The translations under genes were made by a program, and so were the position numbers. Below are positions 7,740 through 14,715 of a stretch of 61,091 bases of DNA, in pieces (positions within the stretch are counted from its first letter, which is position 1; each line of letters opens with the position of its first letter). The notes below the pieces were generated by a model. The model did no database searches and had not been told where the DNA came from. It was given only the letters and a program-made list of their open reading frames with translations. This DNA is from an uncultured Synergistaceae bacterium (GTDB lineage Bacteria; Synergistota; Synergistia; Synergistales; Aminobacteriaceae), in contig CALMZW010000071.1 in the NCBI GenBank assembly GCA_937870605.1, forward strand, positions 1 through 61,091, read 5' to 3'.

Positions 7740-8843
7740 ATGACGTGGTTCCAATGGGCGCCGGCCTGGCTGCGGAAGGAGTACGGCCCCGAGTACGCCA
7801 CCCTCAAGGAGAGCCGTCCCGTTCTCGTCGATTGCGCGCTGGGCTGCAACCCCCTCGGAACGCCCGCATCCGCCCGGGCCGTGATCGAACGCGGCGGTAT
7901 CGGCGTGGATGCCTATCCTGACGGCAAGGAAACCGTCATCGGGGGAATCCGTTCGTTCTGGAAGGGCGCCGTCGAACCGTCGCAGCTGATCCTCGGGTGC
8001 GGATCGATCGGCGTGCTGACGACCATCGCGCGGAGCCTCTGCGGCCCGGGCGCTCGCGTTCTGGGAATGGCCCCCCAGTTTACGTCGGGATTGCTCGCGT
8101 TCCGGACTTCGGGCTCCGACGTGTTGGCGACGCCGCTCGAAGCGCCCGGCTTCACCCCCGATCCGGCGCGTCTTGCGGACCTCGTGACGGAGGAGACGTC
8201 TCTCGTCTATTTCGACCGGCCCCACAACCCCACCGGCTGGACGGCCCCGCTGGACGCCATGGCGCGCCTCGCCGACCGCTGCGCCGAAAAGGGAGCGCTG
8301 TTGATCTCGGACGAAGCCTACGGCGACTACATCCCTCCGGAGCAGTCCGCGATCACCCTGTCGCACGATGCGATCATCTGCGTCCGCAGCTTTTCGAAGG
8401 GGTGGGGGCTCGCGGGCCTGCGGGCGGGGTACGGCGTCATACGGGACCGGAAGGCCATGGCGCTTCTGCGGATCGTCGAGGATCCCTTCCCGCTGAACTC
8501 CGTTGCGCTCGCGGTTCTTCCCGAGGTCCTCAAGGATGAAGACTATCCGCGCCGCACGCGCGACACGGTGTCCGCAATGAAACGCCGCGTGCTGGAGTGC
8601 GTCGCGGCCTCGCCGGACATGTCGGCCGCCCCGACGGATCTCCGCTCGCCGATCATGCTGCTGCACGACCGGCGACCCGGGAGCCTGTACGAGCGCCTGA
8701 TGGGAGCGGGGATCCGGACGGAGCCGGGGGAGTGCTTCGAGGGGCTCGGCGAACACTGTGAGCAGTTTGTCCGCCTGCGTGTTCCGGGACCGGAACACAT
8801 CGGTCGTTTCGAGGAGATCTGGAGGAATTCGTTCTCGCGGTAG
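7740..8843 (+). CDS. PLP-dependent aminotransferase, class I/II (HisC-like)
   Basis: 367 residues, ATG 7740 preceded by AAAGGAG. Fold-type I landmarks are present: RPHNPTGW (substrate/PLP Asn), SDEAYGDY (PLP-binding Asp and Tyr) and SFSKGWGLAGLRAGYG with the Schiff-base Lys. The short N-terminus and overall length resemble histidinol-phosphate aminotransferases and threonine-phosphate decarboxylases, but no his or cob genes are nearby, so a role in amino-acid catabolism is equally possible. The unit is monocistronic, with a terminator on each side. Confidence 0.85.
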   Translation: MTWFQWAPAWLRKEYGPEYATLKESRPVLVDCALGCNPLGTPASARAVIERGGIGVDAYPDGKETVIGGIRSFWKGAVEPSQLILGCGSIGVLTTIARSLCGPGARVLGMAPQFTSGLLAFRTSGSDVLATPLEAPGFTPDPARLADLVTEETSLVYFDRPHNPTGWTAPLDAMARLADRCAEKGALLISDEAYGDYIPPEQSAITLSHDAIICVRSFSKGWGLAGLRAGYGVIRDRKAMALLRIVEDPFPLNSVALAVLPEVLKDEDYPRRTRDTVSAMKRRVLECVAASPDMSAAPTDLRSPIMLLHDRRPGSLYERLMGAGIRTEPGECFEGLGEHCEQFVRLRVPGPEHIGRFEEIWRNSFSR

Positions 8844-8885
8844 AAAAAAGCGGAGGAAGGCGCGAAAGCGCCTTCCTCCGCCCGG
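8844..8885 (-). terminator. Convergent terminator between aminotransferase and carbamate kinase
   Basis: A perfect 14-bp stem (8850-8863 with 8868-8881) has a GAAA tetraloop. On the minus strand it is followed by a T-run (the AAAAAA at 8844-8849 on the plus strand), so it is a classical terminator for the leftward polyamine operon. It probably also stops the rightward aminotransferase transcript. Confidence 0.9.
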
Positions 8886-8895
8886 TCTGACCGGT

Positions 8896-9834
8896 TTACG
8901 GGACGATCTGCGTTCCCGATGCGCCTTCGAGGGCTTCGAGGGCGTCGTTCAGGCTCGCGATGATGGCCCGTTTTCCGCCGTTTCGGACGAATCGGAGCGC
9001 GGCCTTGACTTTCGGCCCCATCGATCCCGCCTTGAAGTGCCCTTCCCGTTCGAAGGCCTCGACTTCGTCCGCCGTGACCCTGTGGAGCCGGCGCTCCCCG
9101 GGTTGCCGGTAGTTCACCGAGACGGCCGGGACGTCCGTGAGGATCATGAAGACGTCCGCCTTGACCTCGGCGGCGAGCCGTTCTCCGGCGAGGTCCTTGT
9201 CGATGACCGCCTCGACGCCCTCAAGCGAGCCGTCGGGACGACGAACGACAGGAATTCCGCCCCCGCCGGACGCGACGACGACGAATCCTTTGGACACGAG
9301 CGTGTTGATGACATTCCGTTCGACGATTCCCGTGGGATCGGGCGACGCGACAACCCGCCGCCAGCCGCGCCCCGCATCCTCGATCCAGTGTTCGCCGGTT
9401 TCGGCCATGCGCTTTCGCGCCGCCTCCTCCGTGGAGAAAGGACCGACGGGCTTCGTGGGGTGGGAGAACGCCGGGTCGTCGGGGTTCACTTCCACCCGGG
9501 TGACGAGACACACCGGCTCGCGTCCCTCGATTCCTTCCCGGCGCATGGTGTTTTCCAGGCTCTGGCAGAACATGTAGCCGATGAGTCCCTGGCTTTCGGC
9601 GCCGCAGAGATCCATCGGCATGGCCGGAACCTTTGCGCTCCCCAGCTCGTTCTGAATCAGGATGGCGCCGACCTGCGGGCCGTTCCCGTGGGTGATGACA
9701 ACCTCATGCGACGCCCGAATCATACGGACGATCTGCTCAACGGTTTTCTGAACGTTTTCCCGCTGTTCGGCAGCGACGCCCCGCTGCCCGGGCTGCAAAA
9801 TCGCGTTGCCGCCAAGGGCGACCAATACTCTCAT
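8896..9834 (-). CDS. arcC: Carbamate kinase
   Basis: 312 residues from ATG 9832-9834; a second in-frame ATG six codons upstream is less likely because AGGAAG and GGAGGG lie between the two. The N-terminus MRVLVALGGNAILQPGQRG is the diagnostic glycine-rich carbamate kinase motif, and THGNGPQVG follows near residue 54. The enzyme makes ATP from carbamoyl phosphate and ADP in arginine/citrulline (or agmatine, allantoin) fermentation. It is the last gene of the operon with spermidine synthase (55-base gap) and the PLP decarboxylase, and the terminator follows directly. Confidence 0.95.
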   Translation of the reverse strand: MRVLVALGGNAILQPGQRGVAAEQRENVQKTVEQIVRMIRASHEVVITHGNGPQVGAILIQNELGSAKVPAMPMDLCGAESQGLIGYMFCQSLENTMRREGIEGREPVCLVTRVEVNPDDPAFSHPTKPVGPFSTEEAARKRMAETGEHWIEDAGRGWRRVVASPDPTGIVERNVINTLVSKGFVVVASGGGGIPVVRRPDGSLEGVEAVIDKDLAGERLAAEVKADVFMILTDVPAVSVNYRQPGERRLHRVTADEVEAFEREGHFKAGSMGPKVKAALRFVRNGGKRAIIASLNDALEALEGASGTQIVP

Positions 9835-9889
9835 ACTTCCTGTTCCCTCCAACTCGTTCCCTGTACGCCGGGGTATTCCCGACAGGATA

Positions 9890-10735
9890 TTATCGGATCA
9901 ATTCCGAGAGAAACGCCGGAAGGGCGAACGCGGCCCTGTGGACATCCGGCGTGTAGTAGCGCGTCCCGGGCGGACAGGAACGCACGGGAACGGACGGGTC
10001 ATACGAAGACGACCCGACCGTGTAGGTCCACATTCCCGTCGGGTATGTCGGCATCGCGCCCCAGCAGAGGCGCGCAACCGGAAAGACGCGCCGGAGCGCG
10101 TCGAAGGCCCCAGTGACGACAGAAGCGTCCGAAAAGGGCGATTCCGTCTGCGCGATGACCATTCCGTCCTCGCGCAGCGCCTGCCGGAGATCACGGTAGA
10201 AGGGGGCCTCGAAGAGCCCTGCGGCGAAATCCACGGGGTCCGTGCTGTCCACGATCGCGACATCGAACTCGCCGTGCGTGTTCCGGATGTATTCGATCGC
10301 GTCGGTATGCCGGACCTCGGCGCGGGGATCGTCCATCGACGAGGCGATGGACGGGAGGAACCGCCGGGACGCTTCTATAACCTGCTCGTCGATATCCACA
10401 AGGACAGCCCGCGTGACGCACGGGTGGCGCAGGACCTCCCGGAGGACGGCTCCGTCCCCGCCGCCTACGATCAGAACGGAGCCGGGGGCGGGATGGGCGC
10501 ACAGGGGGATGTGCGCCATCATCTCCGAATAGCAGAACTCGTCCCGCTCGGTGATCTGGATCGCCCCGTCAAGGACGATCATGCGTCCGTATTCGGGCGT
10601 GTCGAGAACGGCGAGTTCCTGATAGGGCGTCTGCGCATGAAGCAGCGTTGCGTCGACGCGAAGCGACAGCCGCATGTCCCGTGTCTGCTCCTCGGTGAAC
10701 CACAGCTCGCTGCGCCGCTTCGGCCTCGTCTCCAC
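9890..10735 (-). CDS. speE: Polyamine aminopropyltransferase (spermidine synthase)
   Basis: 281 residues from GTG 10733-10735, preceded by GGGGGAAGGG. Landmarks are the LDGAIQITERDEFCYSEMM segment (gatekeeper and His-Tyr substrate region), VGGGDGAVLREV (decarboxylated-SAM binding), LVDIDEQVIE and VDSTDPVDF with the catalytic Asp. The enzyme transfers an aminopropyl group from decarboxylated S-adenosylmethionine to putrescine. It is the middle gene of the operon, 39 bases after the decarboxylase gene. No S-adenosylmethionine decarboxylase gene is visible here, so that partner must be elsewhere. Confidence 0.94.
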   Translation of the reverse strand: METRPKRRSELWFTEEQTRDMRLSLRVDATLLHAQTPYQELAVLDTPEYGRMIVLDGAIQITERDEFCYSEMMAHIPLCAHPAPGSVLIVGGGDGAVLREVLRHPCVTRAVLVDIDEQVIEASRRFLPSIASSMDDPRAEVRHTDAIEYIRNTHGEFDVAIVDSTDPVDFAAGLFEAPFYRDLRQALREDGMVIAQTESPFSDASVVTGAFDALRRVFPVARLCWGAMPTYPTGMWTYTVGSSSYDPSVPVRSCPPGTRYYTPDVHRAAFALPAFLSELIR

Positions 10736-10774
10736 GGATCCCTTCCCCCTCTGGCGTTACAGGCTCGTCCGACG

Positions 10775-11959
10775 TCAATCCCGGTCGAATACGTACGCCC
10801 GGAGGGGCGGGAACCCGTTGAAGCAGATCGACGAATAGCTCTGCGTGTATGCCCCGGTCGAGAAGAAGTACACGCGGTCCTTCTCCTGCAGCGAGAGCGG
10901 AAGCTTGTATTTCTCGGTCTCGTAGAGGATGTCCATGCTGTCGCAGGTCGGGCCGGCGAGGATGACTTCCTGGGTTTCTCCCGTGCGTTCGACGTAGATC
11001 GGGTACTTGATCGATTCGTCGAGCGTTTCGATCAGGCCTCCGAACTTGCCGATGTCGAGGTACACCCACCGGTACTGGTTCGCCTCCGCCTTCTTGGAGA
11101 TCATGACGACCTCGCTGACGAGGAGTCCCGAATCGCCCGTCATGGATCTTCCGGGCTCGATGATGATATCGGGGATTCCCTCGGGGAAATCCTCGCTGAG
11201 AAAACGCGTGACTTCCGCGGTGTAGACGTTCGTCTCCGATGTCGGGGACAGGTATTTCGCCGGGAATCCGCCGCCCAGATTGATCATCCGGAGCGGCACG
11301 CCCTTTTCGCGGACGGCCTCGAAAAGGTAGCGAACCGTCGCGATGGCGTTGTCCCACTGGCCGATGTCCCGCTGTTGCGAGCCGACGTGAAAGGAGACGC
11401 CGTACGGATCGAGGCCGAGCGCCGGGGTGTCGAGAATGAGATTGTAGATCGTGTCCGGATGGGCGCCGAACTTTCTCGAAAGCGGCCAGTCCGCGCCGCT
11501 GCCGTCCATCAGGATCCGGAAGAAGACCTTCGATCCGGGCGCGTGCGTCGCGATCTTGTTCAGATCGCTCTCGGAATCCGTCGCATAGAGCCTGATTCCC
11601 TTTTCGTAGGCGTAGGCGATATGTTCGGCCTTCTTGATCGTGTTGCCGTAACTGAGACGATCGGGGGAAACCCCCAGTCCGAGCATCAAATCCAGTTCGT
11701 AAATAGACGCGATATCGAAACAGCTTCCCTTGTCGATGAGCAGCTTCAGAACTTCGGGATTCGGATTCGCCTTGACGGCGTAATACACTTTCGCGAAGGG
11801 GAGTCCTGCCTTGAGCTGATCGTAGTGCTGCGCGACGCGTTTGAGGTCGATGACGAGAAAGGGTGTTTCTTTATCCGCGGCGAATGCTTTGATGGCTTCA
11901 AACCGTTCCCTTGGCATAAAACGCTCAAGGTCGAAACTGTAGGACGGGGGGTGTTCCAC
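10775..11959 (-). CDS. PLP-dependent ornithine/lysine decarboxylase (alanine-racemase fold)
   Basis: 394 residues from GTG 11957-11959, chosen because AGGAGG lies nine bases upstream; the longer ATG start at 11989 has no ribosome site. The PLP Lys is in KVYYAVKANPNPEVL, the glycine-rich phosphate loop is NLGGGFPAKY, and the active-site Cys and Asp are in GPTCDSMDILYE. These are features of fold-type III ornithine/lysine/arginine decarboxylases. Specificity cannot be read directly, but co-transcription with speE and arcC favours ornithine, giving putrescine. It is the first gene of the operon. Confidence 0.88.
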   Translation of the reverse strand: MEHPPSYSFDLERFMPRERFEAIKAFAADKETPFLVIDLKRVAQHYDQLKAGLPFAKVYYAVKANPNPEVLKLLIDKGSCFDIASIYELDLMLGLGVSPDRLSYGNTIKKAEHIAYAYEKGIRLYATDSESDLNKIATHAPGSKVFFRILMDGSGADWPLSRKFGAHPDTIYNLILDTPALGLDPYGVSFHVGSQQRDIGQWDNAIATVRYLFEAVREKGVPLRMINLGGGFPAKYLSPTSETNVYTAEVTRFLSEDFPEGIPDIIIEPGRSMTGDSGLLVSEVVMISKKAEANQYRWVYLDIGKFGGLIETLDESIKYPIYVERTGETQEVILAGPTCDSMDILYETEKYKLPLSLQEKDRVYFFSTGAYTQSYSSICFNGFPPLRAYVFDRD

Positions 11960-12005
11960 TCCGATATTCCTCCTCTGTATGGGGACCATAATGAAAAGCG
12001 AGCAT

Positions 12006-12034
12006 AGTGTACGACCCTGAGGGCGGAAGGGCAA
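12006..12034 (-). promoter_or_regulatory. Promoter of the decarboxylase-speE-arcC operon
   Basis: On the minus strand TTGCCC (12029-12034) and TACACT (12006-12011) are 17 bases apart. The predicted start near 12000 gives a leader of about 40 bases before the GTG at 11959, which also argues against the longer protein start beyond 12000. Confidence 0.7.
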
Positions 12035-12244
12035 GGGGAAATTGTGTCCCTTTTCGATGTATACACGAAACCCCTTCCCTTTGGCGCGATGCCGAAATGC
12101 GTTCGACGCGTTCCTTTCCTTCTCGCGGACGCCGTCGTTCGCTTCGGGAGCGTTCATGATAGACTTCTTTCGTTGCATATCGCAGGGTTTCGGCGGAACG
12201 TGTCGCTTCATCCGACAATGCGGATCGATGAGGGGGAAACGCAA

Positions 12245-13138
12245 ATGTCACTTCCCGAGAGAACCTTCTTTTTTCGCGGAAAGGAATACCGGACGCCTGA
12301 AGAACTGGCGAACGCCTTTCTCGAAGGGGACGAGGCGTGGAACGACGCCCTGTTCGTCGTGGACAGAGGGTTCGTTCAAAAATGGCTCGAATACAACGGC
12401 GATTTCGGGCGCGCCGCCGAGATGGAAAAGAACGCCGAAAAGAGCGCCGGGGAGCAGTGCGCGCACTTTGCGGCGCATTTCGCCGTTCCGGTGACTCCCG
12501 AAGCGCAATACAGGTTCGGGAAGATGTTTCTGGAGGGGACCGTCGCGCCGCAGGATTCCGTGAAAGCCGCCGAATGGTTCTCCCGGGCCGCGGAGCAGGG
12601 GCATCCGTATGCGCAATCCTGCCTGGATGCGGCCGCTTCCGTTCTTTCCGTTGCGGAGCGGGGAGAGTCGCTCGCTCAGGTCAATCCGGACGAAACGAAG
12701 AGCGGCGCGCCGGAGCCCGGGGGCGTCGAAACGCCGGACACGGACCCCGGCGATGCGGCGTCCCCGGAATCGCGTCGCGAAGACGTAGAAAAGGGAAACG
12801 CCGATGAGCAATTCAATCGCGGCTGGATGTATGCAAACGGCCACGGTGCGCCCCGGGACGACACTCTGGCGATCGAGTGGTACCGTAAGGCCGTGAAACA
12901 AGGGCACCCGAACGCGCTCTATAACCTGGGGCGGATGTACGAAGACGGCCGCGCGGTGCGGCAGAACTTCGCCAAGGCCTACCGGCTGTATTTCAGGGCG
13001 TCGCTTCACGGGATCAGGGAGGCGGATGATGCGATGGTCGAGCTGAAAAAGAAGAGTTGGCTTCGAAGGCCGAAGGTGTCGGAAGCAGAAGCCGCTCGCA
13101 TCGAACAGGAGGAGGGCTACAAGCCCGGGGAAGACTGA
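12245..13138 (+). CDS. Sel1-repeat (TPR-like) protein
   Basis: 297 residues from ATG 12245, with GAGGGGG ten bases upstream. The first 70 residues (MSLPERTFFFRGKEYRTPEE onward) are not Sel1-like. They are followed by one Sel1 repeat (AQYRFGKMFLEGTVAPQDSV), a linker rich in Gly, Pro, Asp and Glu (about 140-190), and two further repeats (FNRGWMYANGHGAPRDD and LYNLGRMYEDGRAVRQNF). Sel1 repeats form alpha-helical scaffolds for protein contacts. There is no signal peptide, so it is probably cytoplasmic. The partner is unknown; the gene stands alone between the polyamine operon and the L,D-transpeptidase. Confidence 0.8.
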   Translation: MSLPERTFFFRGKEYRTPEELANAFLEGDEAWNDALFVVDRGFVQKWLEYNGDFGRAAEMEKNAEKSAGEQCAHFAAHFAVPVTPEAQYRFGKMFLEGTVAPQDSVKAAEWFSRAAEQGHPYAQSCLDAAASVLSVAERGESLAQVNPDETKSGAPEPGGVETPDTDPGDAASPESRREDVEKGNADEQFNRGWMYANGHGAPRDDTLAIEWYRKAVKQGHPNALYNLGRMYEDGRAVRQNFAKAYRLYFRASLHGIREADDAMVELKKKSWLRRPKVSEAEAARIEQEEGYKPGED

Positions 13139-13211
13139 AGCATCGGTTTCGCAAAGAACAAGAGACCGCGAGGCGCTTTCGAGCATCCCCGGAGTCGGCC
13201 GGAAATTACGC

Positions 13212-13241
13212 TTGACACCCGAAGGGCGCGGCCGATACACT
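13212..13241 (+). promoter_or_regulatory. Promoter of the L,D-transpeptidase gene
   Basis: A perfect TTGACA (13212-13217) and TACACT (13236-13241) have an 18-base spacer. A start near 13248 leaves about 40 bases before the ribosome site and the proposed ATT start at 13288, which supports an N-terminus upstream of the first GTG at 13423. Confidence 0.75.
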
Positions 13242-13287
13242 GCATGCTGTTTGAAAATCACACGCACCGGCTGCGGAGGGATATTCC

Positions 13288-13905
13288 ATTCGTACGGGAA
13301 AGCTCGCGTATCTCGCTCTCGGTCTCGTCCTGCTTCTCGCCGTCGCGGCGGGCGTTTGGGCGTATCGTCTCACCCAACAGCCGCACCCTCCGACACGCCC
13401 CACGGAGCCTCTGGCGTCGCCGGTGGAGCCGGCCCGGCCGACTCCCGTCGCGGCCATTCCGCAGCGGGATCTGCCCCCGCCCGCCGGTCCGGTCGAACGG
13501 GACCAGCGATGGATCCGCATCGTCAAGAGCCGCTTCACGCTGATTCTCTATCGCGGGAACGACGTGGAACAGTCCTACCCCATTGCGGTCGGCAGAAACG
13601 GCGGCAAGAAACTGCGTTCGGGAGACAACCGCACGCCCGAAGGCCGTTTTTCCATAGAAAAGATACACGACGCGTCCTCCTGGACCCACGACTTCGGCGA
13701 CGGCAAGGGACAGATCAAAGGCGCCTACGGACCGTGGTTCATCCGGCTCAAGACCGGGTGGCAGGGGATCGGGATTCACGGAACGCACGATCCCCTGTCC
13801 ATCGGCGGCAGGGTGTCCGAAGGGTGTATCCGGATGCGGAACCAGGATGTCTCCGACCTGCGTCGCCGCGTCGCCCCCGGGATGCTCGTCGTTATTGAGG
13901 AGTGA
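13288..13905 (+). CDS. Membrane-anchored L,D-transpeptidase (YkuD domain), apparent ATT start
   Basis: 205 residues if translation starts at ATT 13288. No in-frame ATG, GTG or TTG occurs between the stop at 13252 and GTG 13423, whereas GGAGGG sits seven bases before the ATT. The resulting N-terminus (KLAYLALGLVLLLAVAAGVW) is a membrane anchor, followed by a proline-rich linker (about 35-70) and a YkuD domain with the catalytic motif IHGTHDP and SEGCIRM, Cys about residue 180. Starting at GTG 13423 would keep the domain but lose the anchor needed to reach the periplasm. The enzyme cross-links peptidoglycan or attaches proteins to it. The gene ends 14 bases inside the convergent neighbour. Confidence 0.85.
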   Translation: MRTGKLAYLALGLVLLLAVAAGVWAYRLTQQPHPPTRPTEPLASPVEPARPTPVAAIPQRDLPPPAGPVERDQRWIRIVKSRFTLILYRGNDVEQSYPIAVGRNGGKKLRSGDNRTPEGRFSIEKIHDASSWTHDFGDGKGQIKGAYGPWFIRLKTGWQGIGIHGTHDPLSIGGRVSEGCIRMRNQDVSDLRRRVAPGMLVVIEE

Positions 13906-14674
13906 CGGCCGCCTTCTTGTAGGTGTACGTCACGCCCTGTATGGGTTCGGGGAGAACCCTGCTCCGGATCCGGACGGCGCCCGCCTCGTATTCGATCGCG
14001 TGCAGCCGCAACGGAAAGACGAATTTCGAGAGATCGAGAATCGGCTGGATCTGCGAGACGGCTTTGTCCGTGATGAAATCCGGCACGCCGACGCGGTTGA
14101 CGGCGAGCGTGTAGTCCGAAAGCCAGATCTGCTGCGCGTCGACGATCCGGAAGCGACTCGTGATTTCGATGAGGACATCGAGCGTGAACAGCACGCGAAC
14201 CTGATAGTACCCCCGCGCGTACACCCCGTCCTTTCCGATCGAGAGCTGGATGCCGTGCCAGTGGTCGTCGTCCCCGAAGTCCTTCCCGAGAAGATTCCGG
14301 TTGATGTCGTCCGCGGTGATCCGGCAATCGGCCACCGCGTGGAGCATGCGCTTCACGTCGACGTTCCCCTTCGTCCACTCCGAAACCGGCGTCAGTTCGA
14401 CGCCCATGCCCCGGACCTTGAGCGACGCGACCCGGACGCCGCCGATGGAGCAGCCCTTGATGTCGAGATACATGTCCCGGACGGAACCCGACGGATCGGG
14501 AGGTTCGTCGAGAACCATAACCATCTCGTCAGGCGTGAACTTTTTCGCGAAAAAGTCCATCAGCAGCGCTCCCGCGTCTCCGGAAACCGGCGTCGCGAAA
14601 GCGGGCGTCCCGCAGCTGCAGGCGATGATCGCCGCCAACAGGGCGGGCATGGCGAAGCGTTTCCCATAATGCAT
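13892..14674 (-). CDS. Exported protein of unknown function (DUF2993/LmeA-like pattern)
   Basis: 260 residues from ATG 14672-14674, chosen for the AGGAGG nine bases upstream. The N-terminus (MHYGKRFAMPALLAAIIAC) is a signal peptide; IIAC could be a lipobox, though a cleavage at AFA is also possible. The mature protein is a run of amphipathic strands with repeated patterns such as DIKGCSIGGVRVASLKVRG and YYQVRVLFTLDVLIEI, resembling the DUF2993 group of lipid-binding-type envelope proteins. That match is from pattern only. It is convergent with the L,D-transpeptidase, and their 3' ends overlap by 14 bases. It lies 41 bases downstream of the ABC-F gene on the other side. Confidence 0.7.
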   Translation of the reverse strand: MHYGKRFAMPALLAAIIACSCGTPAFATPVSGDAGALLMDFFAKKFTPDEMVMVLDEPPDPSGSVRDMYLDIKGCSIGGVRVASLKVRGMGVELTPVSEWTKGNVDVKRMLHAVADCRITADDINRNLLGKDFGDDDHWHGIQLSIGKDGVYARGYYQVRVLFTLDVLIEITSRFRIVDAQQIWLSDYTLAVNRVGVPDFITDKAVSQIQPILDLSKFVFPLRLHAIEYEAGAVRIRSRVLPEPIQGVTYTYKKAAVTPQ

Positions 14675-14715
14675 CCCGGCATTCCTCCTCATCGTTGTTC
14701 CGTTCCGCTGCGGGG

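Noticed and set aside
11960..12244. A longer N-terminus for the PLP decarboxylase (up to ATG 12244 or 11989)
   Set aside because: Neither ATG has a ribosome site, and the operon promoter at 12006-12034 lies inside the longest version. GTG 11959 follows an excellent AGGAGG.
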